From assembly GCA_028873825.1 (NCBI GenBank), contig JAPPNM010000173.1, positions 1,156 through 45,723 of the forward strand: a stretch of DNA of 44,568 nucleotides, given 5' to 3'. Origin of the DNA: Gemmatimonadota bacterium. Its GTDB lineage: Bacteria > Gemmatimonadota > Gemmatimonadetes > Longimicrobiales > Gaopeijiaceae. A program made the translations under genes and the position numbers. Below the pieces are notes generated by a model. The model ran no database searches. It saw only the letters and a list, made by a program, of their open reading frames with translations, and was not told the DNA's origin. Positions 17,141 to 26,035 of the stretch are shown piece after piece (position 1 is the first letter of the stretch; each line of letters begins with the position of its first letter).

Positions 17141-17213
17141 GCAAGCAAGGTGATTGCAGACGAAATAGCAATGGTTTTGCAATCTCTTCCGCAACGATCA
17201 CGCGATCACAGCC
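17141..17213. repeat. Three degenerate 23-bp repeats with phased GCAA motifs
   Basis: GCAA or GCAG occurs at 17145, 17156, 17168, 17179 and 17191, spacings of 11, 12, 11 and 12. This equals imperfect 23-bp direct repeats starting at 17145, 17168 and 17191. GATTGC (17152-17157) and GCAATC (17179-17184) form an inverted repeat within it. The array lies about 70 bp upstream of the decayed DUF4143 ATPase and resembles the 22-bp triple repeat upstream of the intact relative at 28533. Probably its old operator. Confidence 0.4.
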
Positions 17214-17232
17214 ACAGCCCGGCATCCCACCC

Positions 17233-18495
17233 TCACGTCAGGGTTCGCCCGCCCCTCCCGTCCACCACCACCTCCGCGTCCGGCGCGATCTCCCCCGCCC
17301 CCACCGCCTCCACCACCGGGCGCACCTTCACGGCCTCCCTTATCCGCGCCCCCAGCGCGCCGACCTCATCGTCCCCCAACCGGCACCCCGGCGCGGCCTC
17401 GACCCGCACGGTGAACACGTCGCCGCCCCCGGCGTCCTCCGTCACCACGGCCTGGTACCGGGCCACCTTCGGGTCCCCCGCCAGCGCCCCCGCCAGCTCG
17501 CGCGGATGCACGAACATCCCCCTCACCTTCACCCCCTCGCCCACCCTGCCCAGGAACCCCGCCAGGCGGTGGCTCGTCCGACCGCACGCGCACGGCTCCC
17601 GGTTCCACGCCGACAGGTCCCCCGTCCCGAACCGCACCAGCGGGTAGACCTCGTTCGGGCTCGTCACCACCACCTGGCCGGCCTCCCCCTCGGGGGCCGG
17701 GCGGTCGCCGCCCGGCACCAGCACCTCGATCACGATTTCGGGCGCGACGTGCCACCCGTCCTTCGCCTCGCACTCGTAGCCCAGCGTGCCCGCGTCGGCC
17801 GTTCCGTACGACTGGCGGACGTCGACGCCGAACTCGTCCTGGAGGCGCGCGCGCAGAGCGGGCGGCAGCGGCGCCCCGGTCACCAGAGCACGGCGGAAGA
17901 GGGCTCCACGGCCCGTCTCGCGGTCCCGCTCCAGCAGTGCGAGCAGGAACTGGGGCGTCCCCGCGTAGCCCGTCGCGCCGGCCGCGCGCGCAATCTCGAC
18001 CTGCGCGGCCGAGTTGCCCACGCCGCCGGGGATCACGGTGCAGCCGAGCGCGCGCAGTCCCGCGTCGAGCATCAGGCCGCCTGGCGTGAGGTGGTACGAG
18101 AAGGAGTTGAGGACGACGTCGCCCGCCCGGAAGCCCGCGGCCCATGCGGCGGGGGCCACCCGCCAGAAGTCCCCCCGGTCCCCCTCCGGGTCGTTTATCG
18201 GCCCCGGCGAACGGTAGATGCGCTTCAACGCCTCCGCGCGGCGGGCCAGCATCCCGCCGAAGGGAGGCCGTTCGGACTGGAGCCCGGGCAGGTCGTCCTT
18301 TTCCAGAACCGGGATCGCGGCCAGACCGTCCACGCCGCCGACATCCTCCGGCCGCACCCCGGCCTTCGCGAGCCGCATCCGGATTTCGCGAGTGTGCGCG
18401 CAGCCGAACCGGACAGCCCTCGCGGCGAGCTCGTCCTGGAGGGCGGCCCAGTCCGGGTGCGCTTCGTTGCCGGGATCGAAGATCGCCTCGCTCAC
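17233..18495 (-). CDS. PaaK-like phenylacetate-CoA ligase family protein
   Basis: A 420-residue adenylate-forming enzyme of the phenylacetate-CoA ligase type. The GTG at 18495 gives a 4-base overlap with the livF stop; a GTG 9 bases upstream is also in frame. Recognisable parts include DFWRVAPAAWAAGFRAGDVVLNSF, SYGTADAGTLGYECEA, YPLVRFGTGDLSAW and CACGRTSHRLAGFLGRVGEGVKVRGMFVHP, the C-terminal ligase subdomain. The usual SGTTG phosphate-binding loop is replaced by IYRSPGPINDPEG, unlike the second copy at 36879, so nucleotide binding may be altered. The position after livK-livF suggests CoA activation of the imported substrate. Confidence 0.83.
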   Translation of the reverse strand: MSEAIFDPGNEAHPDWAALQDELAARAVRFGCAHTREIRMRLAKAGVRPEDVGGVDGLAAIPVLEKDDLPGLQSERPPFGGMLARRAEALKRIYRSPGPINDPEGDRGDFWRVAPAAWAAGFRAGDVVLNSFSYHLTPGGLMLDAGLRALGCTVIPGGVGNSAAQVEIARAAGATGYAGTPQFLLALLERDRETGRGALFRRALVTGAPLPPALRARLQDEFGVDVRQSYGTADAGTLGYECEAKDGWHVAPEIVIEVLVPGGDRPAPEGEAGQVVVTSPNEVYPLVRFGTGDLSAWNREPCACGRTSHRLAGFLGRVGEGVKVRGMFVHPRELAGALAGDPKVARYQAVVTEDAGGGDVFTVRVEAAPGCRLGDDEVGALGARIREAVKVRPVVEAVGAGEIAPDAEVVVDGRGGRTLT

Positions 18496-19370
18496 GACAG
18501 CCACCGCTTCCTCCGCCTGTAGTGCTTGACGTCCCTGTACGACCGCCGCCCCGCGTCCCCCAGCCCCAGGTAGAACTCCTTCACGTCCTCGTTGGCGCGC
18601 AGCTCGCCGGCGCTCCCCTCCAGCACCACCCGCCCGCCCTCCATGACGTAACCGCGATCGGCGACCGAGAGCGCGAGGCGCGCGTTCTGCTCCACCAGCA
18701 GGATCGTGGTCCCCTCCTCGCGGTTGATCCGCCGCACGATCTCGAAGATGCTCTCGACCAGGACGGGGGCGAGACCGAGCGAGGGCTCGTCGAGGAGCAT
18801 CATCCGCGGCGAGGCCATCAGCGCGCGGCCCAGCGCCACCATCTGCTGTTCGCCGCCGGAGAGGTGGCCGGCGAGCTGCCGCCGCCGTTCCGCCAGGGCC
18901 GGGAAGTAGTGGAAGACCTTGTCCACGTCGGCTCCCGTCCCCCGCCGGTCGCGGCGCGCGTACGCTCCCGCGGCCAGGTTCTCGAGCACGGTCAGGTGTT
19001 CGAAGACGCGCCGCCCCTCGAGCACGTGGAAGACCCCCTTCTCGACGATCCGGTGCGCGTCCGTCCCCTGGATCTCCTCGCCGTCGAAGACGACGGTGCC
19101 GCCGGTCACCTCGCCGTCCTCGACGCGAAGGAGCCCCGAGATCGCCTTGAGGGTGGTGGTCTTCCCGGCGCCGTTGGAGCCCAGGAGCGCCGCGATCCTC
19201 CCTTCGCCGACCTCCAGCGAGAGGCCGCGCAGCACGAGGATCACGTCGTCGTAGAGGACCTCGACGTTGTTGAGGCGCAGAAGGGGGGCGGAGTTCGGCG
19301 GCGGGCGGCCGTTCGGCGCTCCGGCTGCGGCGCCGGCCCCGGTCTCCCGCGTCCGCCGGCGCCCCTTCAC
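18492..19370 (-). CDS. livF: ABC transporter ATP-binding protein, LivF type
   Basis: A 292-residue ATPase subunit of a branched-chain amino acid (HAAT) ABC transporter. Walker A is GSNGAGKTTT, the signature LSGGEQQMVALGRAL, Walker B MMLLDEPSLGLAP, then the H-loop region ILLVEQNARLAL. VFHVLEGRRVFEHLTVLENL is characteristic of LivF. The C-terminus is extended (KHYRRRKRWLS) relative to Escherichia coli LivF, and the first 30 residues are a charged tail. GTG 19370 overlaps the livK stop by 4 bases (GTGA), and the PaaK-like gene overlaps its own stop in the same way, so the three are one operon. Confidence 0.93.
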   Translation of the reverse strand: MKGRRRTRETGAGAAAGAPNGRPPPNSAPLLRLNNVEVLYDDVILVLRGLSLEVGEGRIAALLGSNGAGKTTTLKAISGLLRVEDGEVTGGTVVFDGEEIQGTDAHRIVEKGVFHVLEGRRVFEHLTVLENLAAGAYARRDRRGTGADVDKVFHYFPALAERRRQLAGHLSGGEQQMVALGRALMASPRMMLLDEPSLGLAPVLVESIFEIVRRINREEGTTILLVEQNARLALSVADRGYVMEGGRVVLEGSAGELRANEDVKEFYLGLGDAGRRSYRDVKHYRRRKRWLS

Positions 19371-20560
19371 GGCATCGCCGGCGCCCGGATGAACTCGGTC
19401 ATCGGGACCCACTCGCCGCCCTCGACCCGGAAGATCCTGAGTCCCTTGGAGCCCAGGTGGTCGGTGGGCGTGAAGGTAAGCGGCACGGTGACGCCCTTCA
19501 TGTCGAAGTCGGCGAAGGTCTCGAGCGCGGCCTTGATGTTGGCGCCCGCGAGCTCGTCGCCCGCAACCAGCACCCGCCGCATCGCCTCGGCGAAGACCGC
19601 GAAGGTCCACCACGCCTGCGTGTAGGCGTTGGTCTTCCCCTCGGCCGACTCCCCCTTCGCCTCCAGGTACTCGCGGATGACGCGCGTTCCGGGCACGTCG
19701 ACGCTCAGCGGGGCGTAGGGCATGGTTCCCATCACCCCCTCGGCGGCTTCGCCCGCTATGCGCACCAGCTGCGCGTTGGAGCACCAGTTCAGGCAGATGA
19801 AGGTCGCGTCGAACCCCAGGCTCGCCGCGTTTCGGAGCGCCACTGCTGCCGGCGCGGAGGTGTTCTGGAAGACCACGTACCGGGCGCCGCTCTGGCGGAT
19901 GCGCGAAAACTCGGCCGTGTAGTCGACCGCGCCCCGGGGCATCTCGTAGAGCGCGAGGTCGATGCCGCGCGCCTCGGCGAACTCGATCCCGCCCAGCCGC
20001 GCCGGGGAGAGTCCGAACGGACTCGCCATGTGCATGAGGGCGACCGCCGGAGTCCCCCCGCCGTGGTCCCCGGCGATCCAGTCCAGCGCGATGCGGAACT
20101 GGTCGCTGTAGCTGGTCGCGACCAGGAAGTTGTAGGGCGCCTCCGCCGGATCGCCCAGCACGTGCGAGAGCGACGCCGAGCTGAAGGGGATCTCGTCTTC
20201 GGCGATCCGCAGCCGGAGCGCCTCCGTGTCGCCCGTCCCCCACCCCATGAAGGCCACCACCCCCTCGGCCACGAACTGGGCGTACAGCTGCTCGGCGCGG
20301 TCGACCTGATAGGCGTAGTCCTGGTAGACGAGATCGACCGGACGGCCCTCGATGCCGCCTTGCCGGTTGATCCAGTCCGCGAAGCCGCGCATGCCGTCGG
20401 CGTAGTCGGTGCCCACGTCGGCGGTGGGGCCGGTGAGGTCGAAGATGGCGCCGACCTTGATGGCGTTGTCGGCGGCGGAGTCGCCGCCGCAGGCGGTGGC
20501 GAGGGCGAGGACGGCGGCGGGGAGGAGCGGGGGCGGGGCCGCGCGGCGGCGTTCGGTCAT
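19367..20560 (-). CDS. livK: ABC transporter substrate-binding protein, LivK type
   Basis: A 397-residue exported binding protein. From ATG 20560 the leader ends LALATACGGDS, suggesting lipidation at C24. IKVGAIFDLTGPTADVGTDYADGMRGFADWINRQGGIEGRPVDLVYQDYAY is the classic start of the Leu/Ile/Val-binding type I fold (Peripla_BP_6). It would deliver substrate to LivH/LivM. Ligand identity cannot be read from sequence; the flanking acyl-CoA and phenylacetate-CoA ligases suggest an acid, aromatic acid or amino-acid-like compound. Its upstream neighbour on this strand should be livM, but that gene is about 12 kb away at 32632, beyond the inserted accessory block. Confidence 0.9.
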   Translation of the reverse strand: MTERRRAAPPPLLPAAVLALATACGGDSAADNAIKVGAIFDLTGPTADVGTDYADGMRGFADWINRQGGIEGRPVDLVYQDYAYQVDRAEQLYAQFVAEGVVAFMGWGTGDTEALRLRIAEDEIPFSSASLSHVLGDPAEAPYNFLVATSYSDQFRIALDWIAGDHGGGTPAVALMHMASPFGLSPARLGGIEFAEARGIDLALYEMPRGAVDYTAEFSRIRQSGARYVVFQNTSAPAAVALRNAASLGFDATFICLNWCSNAQLVRIAGEAAEGVMGTMPYAPLSVDVPGTRVIREYLEAKGESAEGKTNAYTQAWWTFAVFAEAMRRVLVAGDELAGANIKAALETFADFDMKGVTVPLTFTPTDHLGSKGLRIFRVEGGEWVPMTEFIRAPAMP

Positions 20561-20800
20561 GGAGCGGTTCCCGGGTGCGTGGGTCGTGGCTGGGTGCGCG
20601 GTTCGGCCGGCCGGAGCCGGCCGGGACCGCATCCCTAGGCCGTAACGTTATTCGCCCGCTTGACGTGGGAAAAGGAGACTCGCGCGCCCGCCGTGTTCCG
20701 GTTTGCGCAGTCGCCTCAGCACCATCGCGGAGAGCGGCCCGGCCCCCCTGAGCGCCGCGCCACTCCAACGCCGCGGGAGTCGCTCCAAATCGTTGCTTGT

Positions 20801-20829
20801 CGAGATAAACCCGGATAACTTCGATATAA
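20801..20829 (+). promoter_or_regulatory. AT-rich leader with three ATAA repeats before the AAA/STAND-like ATPase
   Basis: ATAA occurs at 20805, 20815 and 20826 (GAGATAAAC, CGGATAACT, CGATATAAA), about one helical turn apart, ending directly at ATG 20830. The sequence is AT-rich in a GC-rich setting. It may combine a -10 box with operator repeats. The rest of the 269-bp gap 20561-20829 shows no gene and must also hold the livK promoter. Confidence 0.35.
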
Positions 20830-22011
20830 ATGGACCGCCGAACCGACCCCTACGCGCCTGGCGCGGGCACGCCGCCTCCCGAACTGGTTGGACGCGACGA
20901 GCTGATCGAGGATGCCGAGATCGCGCTCGACCGGCTCCGCAACGGGCTCGCGGCCAAGGGTCTTCTCATGGTCGGCCTGCGGGGGGTCGGCAAGACGGTC
21001 CTCCTTAACCGGATCTTCCTCGACGCCGACGGCAGGGGTTTCGAGTGTGTTCTGATCGAGGCTCCCGAGGATCGTTCGCTGCCGGGCGCACTGGCGGGGC
21101 CGCTCAACTCCGCTCTCGTCCGCATGAGCCGCGGTGCCGCCGCCAAGGAACCGGCGAGGCGTGCCCGGAGGGCCCTGGCGGGCTTCGTGGGGGCGATGAA
21201 GCTCACCTTCGACGACATCGCGTTCTCCCTTGATCTGGAGAAGGAGGAGGGCGTCGCGGACAGCGGCGATCTGGACACCGACCTCACCGTACTCCTGCAG
21301 GTGGCCGGCGAGGCCGCCCGGGCCCGGGCCACCGCGCTCGTGCTGTTCGTCGACGAGATGCAGTACGTGGAGCAACGTCAGCTGGCCGCCCTGATCAGGG
21401 CGCTGCATCGTACGGCGCAGTTGAGGCTCCCTGTCGCTCTGGTGGGCTCGGGGCTTCCGCAACTGGTGGGCCATGTGGGATCTGCCAAATCCTACGCCGA
21501 GCGGATGTTCTCGTTTCCGGAGGTCGGACCCCTGGCCGGGGACGCGGCGGCGAGGGCTCTGGAGGCGCCCGCGCGCAGGCTCGGCGTGCGCTACACGGCC
21601 AGGGCCCTGGACGAGATCCTGCGGCTTACCGAAGGTTATCCGTATTTCCTCCAGGAATGGGGCAGCGCCTGCTGGAGAGTCGCAACCGGGTCGAAGATCG
21701 CCTTCGCCGACGCCGAAGCCGCGACCCCGGTCGCGGTGCGGGAGCTGGACTCGACGTTCTTCCGGGTCCGGTTGGAGCGCACGACGCCGTTCGAGAGACG
21801 CTACCTCCGGGCCATGGCCGAGCTGGGTCCCGGTCCTCACAGGTCGGGAGCCGTCGCCGCCGCCCTGGGCAGGCCGGTCCAGGGAGTTGCCCCGACACGG
21901 GCGAAGCTCGTCCGGAAGGGAATGGTATACGGTCCGGCCCACGGCGACACCGCCTTCACCGTGCCGCTATTCGACCAGTATCTCAAACGGGTGATGCCAC
22001 GCGGCCGGTGA
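20830..22011 (+). CDS. AAA/STAND-like ATPase, first gene of a two-gene module
   Basis: A 393-residue P-loop ATPase of AAA_16 type. LVGRDELIEDAEIALDRL (19-36) is the usual box before Walker A, GLRGVGKT (49-56, K55). Walker B is ALVLFVDEMQYVE (D175-E176), and VALVGSGLPQL fits a sensor-like strand. TEGYPYFLQEWG and the C-terminal stretch HRSGAVAAALGRPVQGVAPTRAKLVRKGMVYG (about 330-380) fit a winged-helix domain. Similar ATPases act as nucleotide-dependent switches or regulators. The AlbA_2-HATPase-TPR gene follows 113 bases on, same strand, with no other gene between, so the two probably work together. It is the first gene of the insertion splitting the liv locus. A transcription-regulator role is an alternative to defence. 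Confidence 0.82.
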   Translation: MDRRTDPYAPGAGTPPPELVGRDELIEDAEIALDRLRNGLAAKGLLMVGLRGVGKTVLLNRIFLDADGRGFECVLIEAPEDRSLPGALAGPLNSALVRMSRGAAAKEPARRARRALAGFVGAMKLTFDDIAFSLDLEKEEGVADSGDLDTDLTVLLQVAGEAARARATALVLFVDEMQYVEQRQLAALIRALHRTAQLRLPVALVGSGLPQLVGHVGSAKSYAERMFSFPEVGPLAGDAAARALEAPARRLGVRYTARALDEILRLTEGYPYFLQEWGSACWRVATGSKIAFADAEAATPVAVRELDSTFFRVRLERTTPFERRYLRAMAELGPGPHRSGAVAAALGRPVQGVAPTRAKLVRKGMVYGPAHGDTAFTVPLFDQYLKRVMPRGR

Positions 22012-22124
22012 ATCGATTCCGACCGGGGCAACTACCGCGCCGGGGTCGCAGGAGTCTTCACGGGGAAGGCCGGGCGTGGCACCTTTAGGACATTGAAGCG
22101 CCGTGCAACCCAGCGGGATACTTC

Positions 22125-24104
22125 ATGAGCAGGATACTGCCGGTCAACCTGAGCGATCTACTCCACGCCCGCACGGTCGAATCGGAGCGGATCGAGTTCA
22201 AGGCATCCTGGGATCCGGATTCCACCGGGCATCAGGTGCTGAGGACGATCTGCGCGTTCGCCAACGACTACCATCGCCTGAACGGCGGCTACGTCGTCAT
22301 CGGCGTGGCCGAGCGCGAAGGGCGGGCCGCGCTTCCGCCTCGAGGTCTCGACGGCACGGACGTGGAAGCGGCCCAGAGGTGGATCAGCGGCCGCTGCAGG
22401 CAGATCCGGCCGCCCTACCAGCCGGTCGTGTCCCCGGAGGTCGTGGAGGGGCGACACGTGCTGGTCGTGTGGGCGCCCGGGAGCGATGTCGGCGGGCATC
22501 GCGCTCCGGAGGGTCCGAAGGGAAGCTCGTGGCGTTACTGGATCCGCCTCGGATCCGATACGGTCGACGCCGAGCGTGCCGGCGCGCTGACGGCGCTGCT
22601 GGAGCAGGCGAGGCGCACCCCCTTCGACGACAGTCTCGCCCGGGAGGCGAAGATCGAGGACATTCGGGAGTCCAAGGTGCGCGAGCACCTGAGGCAGGCC
22701 GGCAGCGACCTCCTCGAAGAGCCCGAAGCTCACAGCATCTTTCGGAGAATGCGGATCGTGGGCGCCGCCAACGGGTACGTCGTTCCCCGCAACGTAGGAC
22801 TCCTCCTGTTCTCGTCCGACCCGTGCGAGTGGTTCCGCGGCGCCCGCATCGAAGTCGCCAGATTCGCCGACGACCGGGCCGGCGACGTTCAAGACGCGCG
22901 GACCTTCAAGGGCGGTCTTGCCGAGCAGGTCCGGGACGCGCTGGCGTACCTCGACAACCTGTCCGGCACGCTGGTCAGGAAGAACGCGGACCGCCCCGAG
23001 GCCTCCGCTTGGCAGCGATTTCCAGGCGATGCCGTCCGTGAGGCCCTGGTCAACGCCGTTTGCCACAGGAGCTATAGGGAGGACGCGCCGGATCCGGTAA
23101 AGGTGAACGTCTTCCCGGATCGCATGGTGATCGCCAGCTACCCAGGGCCGGTTCCCGGAATCCGGCGAAGGCATTTCGCCGCCGACGCCGAACCTCCCGA
23201 GGCGGCTCCGCGCAATCGGCGGATCGCGGAGTTCCTGAAGGAGCTGCGGCTTGCCGAGCTTCGTCTGAGCGGGATTCCCAAGATCTTCCGTACCATGGAG
23301 GCAAACGGATCACCGCCGCCGGAGTTCGATTTCGACGAGGACCGGACCTACTTCCAGGTGACGTTGCGGGCACATCCGATTCACGCCGCCGTGTCAGCCC
23401 TGCGCGACATCGCCGAACTGCGCGCCATCGGCCAGACCGAAGAGGCGAAGCGACGTCTGAAGGCCGCCTGGGCGACGAACCGCGGGTCGGCGGCTCTGGC
23501 TATCGAGATGGTGACGCTGCATGCGAACCGCGGCTCGCTGCCGGATGCCGAAGCCGTGTTCGAGGCGTTCGCGGAGGCGGCGGACCCGTCGCACACGCCG
23601 CGTGTGGGCAACGTGCTGGCGGCGGAGCTCCTGCGCACGGGCCGGACCGCCGAGGCGGGCACCCTGCTGGATCAGCTCGCTGCAAGTGCATCTGGGCGCG
23701 ATGCGATCGAGGCGGGAATACTCTCGCGGCGCGCCCACCTGACGGACCTCGCGCGCCGCCATTTCGAGCAGGCGGGCGGAGTGCTGCTCGACGATCCGCG
23801 CGGCCTGCTCGAATACTGCCAGAACAAGCTGGACCTCGCGCGGGCGGCGCACCGGTCGGGCCGGCGCACCGTCAACCGACGGCTCCTCGAAGAGACGGAG
23901 ACCCTTCTTCGCCGCGTGCTCCGGCTCGACGCCCACTCCGTTCGCCACGCCGGGGCGTGGCGTGAGATGGCTCGCACCCTGGAATGGCTCGGCCGTCCGG
24001 CCGAAGAGGTGGCGGCGGCGCACCGCCGTGCGATCGAACTCGCGCCGAGGGAAGACCGCTTCCGGGCCGCCCTGAGGGACTACGAGGAGCGCGCGGGCGA
24101 GTAG
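22125..24104 (+). CDS. Schlafen/AlbA_2 - HATPase_c_4 - TPR protein
   Basis: A 659-residue protein from ATG 22125. Residues about 15-150 form a Schlafen AlbA_2 nucleic-acid-binding domain: ESERIEFKASWD (19-30), then AFANDYHRLNGGYVVIGVAE (44-63). Residues about 200-410 are the linked ATP-binding region (HATPase_c_4 type), with REALVNAVCHRSY (N-box E306, N310) and VIASYPGPVPGI. Residues 425-655 are helical repeats of TPR character (AEAVFEAFAEAAD, LARRHFEQAGGVLLD, AAAHRRAIELAPREDRF). AlbA_2 proteins bind DNA or RNA, and some relatives cleave RNA or act in phage defence. The TPR tail suggests a partner protein, presumably the ATPase encoded just upstream. Intact. Confidence 0.85.
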   Translation: MSRILPVNLSDLLHARTVESERIEFKASWDPDSTGHQVLRTICAFANDYHRLNGGYVVIGVAEREGRAALPPRGLDGTDVEAAQRWISGRCRQIRPPYQPVVSPEVVEGRHVLVVWAPGSDVGGHRAPEGPKGSSWRYWIRLGSDTVDAERAGALTALLEQARRTPFDDSLAREAKIEDIRESKVREHLRQAGSDLLEEPEAHSIFRRMRIVGAANGYVVPRNVGLLLFSSDPCEWFRGARIEVARFADDRAGDVQDARTFKGGLAEQVRDALAYLDNLSGTLVRKNADRPEASAWQRFPGDAVREALVNAVCHRSYREDAPDPVKVNVFPDRMVIASYPGPVPGIRRRHFAADAEPPEAAPRNRRIAEFLKELRLAELRLSGIPKIFRTMEANGSPPPEFDFDEDRTYFQVTLRAHPIHAAVSALRDIAELRAIGQTEEAKRRLKAAWATNRGSAALAIEMVTLHANRGSLPDAEAVFEAFAEAADPSHTPRVGNVLAAELLRTGRTAEAGTLLDQLAASASGRDAIEAGILSRRAHLTDLARRHFEQAGGVLLDDPRGLLEYCQNKLDLARAAHRSGRRTVNRRLLEETETLLRRVLRLDAHSVRHAGAWREMARTLEWLGRPAEEVAAAHRRAIELAPREDRFRAALRDYEERAGE

Positions 24105-24130
24105 GTCGCTAGCTGTGAAGGCGGCTGCTG

Positions 24131-24157
24131 GCCATATGACCATATTGCTCATATGGC
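24131..24157. promoter_or_regulatory. Perfect 8-bp inverted repeat between convergent genes
   Basis: GCCATATG (24131-24138) and CATATGGC (24150-24157) are separated by 11 bases containing another CCATAT. The site lies in the 72-bp gap between two genes that converge, where an operator is unexpected. It resembles the CCATAT-containing operator of the RHH toxin-antitoxin pair at 5590. It may be an orphan operator left from a lost toxin-antitoxin locus, or a weak terminator; there is no U-tract. Confidence 0.4.
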
Positions 24158-24176
24158 AGTCTGGCTAACGGCCCGT

Positions 24177-25415
24177 TCACTTCTCCAGCGCGTACATCCG
24201 CACGTATTCCACGCCCTGCTCGCCGCGCCAGACGCCCAGGACGTAGTCGTCGCCGATTTCGAGGCCGCCGTTGGCCGAGAGGCCGGCCCGGCCGGACGGC
24301 AGGGCGACGGCGCCCAGCCAGGTGCCGTCCGGCGCGTACACCTCGGGCGGCGGCACCGCGGCCCCGTGCGTCGCATAGGGCTCGACCCAGAGGTTCCCGG
24401 CCGCATCGAGGAGGATCGATTCGAGGACCGGGAGGGTGGTGGCCATGGGGTGTTTGCGCCAGCCCGGCTTGCTCGCTTCCGCCTGTTCCTCCGAGTAGCC
24501 GCCGTACGCGACGTTCCGGTGGGCCATCCATTCCACGAACGCCTCCACATGCTCGCTCGTAACCTCCCGGACGGGCGCGTCCCGCCGGAGGATTGCCGTG
24601 GTGGTCCCGTCGTCGAGCGAGACCGACCGGACGGAGAAGGACTCCGTGTCCACGATCGCGAGGCGTCCGGGCATAATCGTCCACCGCGGACCCTTCCCGA
24701 ACTCGTAGCCGGTATAGGCGACCCATTCTTCGCCGCGCTCGACGTGCTGCTCGGCTCCCGGTACGGACGCCAGCTCCCGCACGGTACCGTCGTCGAGCGA
24801 CCAGGTCGCGATCCTGACTCCCGGCCAGCGCACGACGCCGACCGGACTATCCCGGTAGTCCGAGAAGGTCAGGACAAGACGGCGGTCCGACACGCCGACG
24901 ACGCCTCTCGCGGTTAGCCCGGACCACGGGGACTCGATTCGCTTGGTGCGGGCAACCCGGCCGTCGGGACCGAACACCTGGATGCGGTCGAGGGCGATGT
25001 CGTAGGTGACCACGGAATCGCCGGCGAGCCGGTCCAGGAATCTCAGGCGCTGATGTTCGCCGGGACCCTCGCCCAGTCCGCCCGTCCGCCACACGAAGGC
25101 ACCGCCGCGGTCGTACCGGCGCAGTTCGCCGCTGGTCCGTTCTCCGACCACGACGCCGCCGTCGCTCAGGCGCGCGACGCCCGTGACATCGTCCAGCAGA
25201 TACTCGGCCGGTTCGGAAACCGCCCCGATATCGAGCAGGGGCTCGTCGCCGACGGTCCAGCCCTCGCCGGGTTCCCACAGCGGGGCCAGCGCCGTCGTGA
25301 CCGGGATGCCCGCCGAGTCGAACCGGGTTGTGAGCGGCGACCCGGGGGCAGGGTCGCAGGCAGCCAGCGCCACGGGCAGGGCCGCGAGCGGGCGAAGACT
25401 GCCGGAATGGGCCAT
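24177..25415 (-). CDS. 6-bladed beta-propeller lipoprotein
   Basis: A 412-residue protein from ATG 25415, signal MAHSGSLRPLAALPVALAAC with lipid Cys at residue 20. Propeller motifs include VARLSDGGVVVGERTSGELRRYD, WRTGGLGEGPGEHQRLRF (family loop) and VYAPDGTWLGAVALPSGRAG. Exported and of unknown function, same family as 14275, 39121 and the 26318 fragment. Its 5' end and promoter are imperfectly duplicated about 1.05 kb upstream, beyond a VapBC pair. No Shine-Dalgarno is evident in the GC-rich leader. Confidence 0.85.
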   Translation of the reverse strand: MAHSGSLRPLAALPVALAACDPAPGSPLTTRFDSAGIPVTTALAPLWEPGEGWTVGDEPLLDIGAVSEPAEYLLDDVTGVARLSDGGVVVGERTSGELRRYDRGGAFVWRTGGLGEGPGEHQRLRFLDRLAGDSVVTYDIALDRIQVFGPDGRVARTKRIESPWSGLTARGVVGVSDRRLVLTFSDYRDSPVGVVRWPGVRIATWSLDDGTVRELASVPGAEQHVERGEEWVAYTGYEFGKGPRWTIMPGRLAIVDTESFSVRSVSLDDGTTTAILRRDAPVREVTSEHVEAFVEWMAHRNVAYGGYSEEQAEASKPGWRKHPMATTLPVLESILLDAAGNLWVEPYATHGAAVPPPEVYAPDGTWLGAVALPSGRAGLSANGGLEIGDDYVLGVWRGEQGVEYVRMYALEK

Positions 25416-25553
25416 GGCGCGGACGGCGGGGGGGGCGGTTCGGAGCGAGATGGGTTAAGATGCCGGCGCGTGGCCGATTCCTGCAAGCCGGGCGAATGAC
25501 GGTGTCGGGCGAATGACGGCACGGAAGCGCCGGGTGCAGCCGTCCGGTCCGAA
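25275..25553 (-). repeat. Copy A of a ~260-280 bp duplication (propeller 5' end and leader)
   Basis: This segment, the first 45 or so codons of the beta-propeller gene plus its leader, recurs at 26326-26583 in the same orientation with scattered substitutions. Long blocks are identical, for example around the start codon and the downstream G-run. Copy A also has a local tandem GAATGACGG not present in copy B. Confidence 0.8.
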
Positions 25554-25609
25554 GGGGGCCGATACGACCCATGCCGAGGAAAGCAAACAGCCGCCCGAAG
25601 CCGGGTCGG

Positions 25610-26035
25610 TCAGGCGGTCGCCACCTCGAGAATCCGGACGCGAGGGAGGGAGGCCATCGCCTTGTCCGGAGTGACGACATCCAGATCTTCGCGCGTGTAG
25701 TCGTCGGCGATGAGGCGGTCAAGCAATCCGGCGCCGCCGGTGCTTCCGATCGCGTCCAGGACGCTCGCGCCGTTCAGCGGAGAGACGAGCCCGCTACGGA
25801 GCACATGAAGCAGCCCGGTGCGGGCGTCCGCCTTGGTCACGCCGTAGTGGTGGCGAACCGCGACATACGCCTCTCCGATCACTTGGTTCGACGCGACCAC
25901 GGCAGCACCTTCATCCCTCACGAGGGCGGACAGTCCCTGCACGGACCTAGCGAAGTCCGCCTCGGGGACACCCGTCAGCAGGCGCACGAGCACGGAAGTG
26001 TCAATCCCGTAGCGCCGGATCATGGGACTGCGCAC
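25610..26035 (-). CDS. vapC: PIN-domain toxin (VapC family)
   Basis: A PIN-domain ribonuclease toxin of 137-141 residues. GTG 26035 gives the longest form; ATG 26023 (MIRRYGIDTSVLVRLL) fits the family start better. Acidic residues in IDTSVL, IGEAYVAV, LLDRLIADD and VVTPDKAMA supply the metal site. It overlaps the 3' end of the VapB gene by 23-35 bases, implying coupled translation. It belongs to a module flanked by two copies of the beta-propeller 5' end. Confidence 0.88.
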   Translation of the reverse strand: MRSPMIRRYGIDTSVLVRLLTGVPEADFARSVQGLSALVRDEGAAVVASNQVIGEAYVAVRHHYGVTKADARTGLLHVLRSGLVSPLNGASVLDAIGSTGGAGLLDRLIADDYTREDLDVVTPDKAMASLPRVRILEVATA

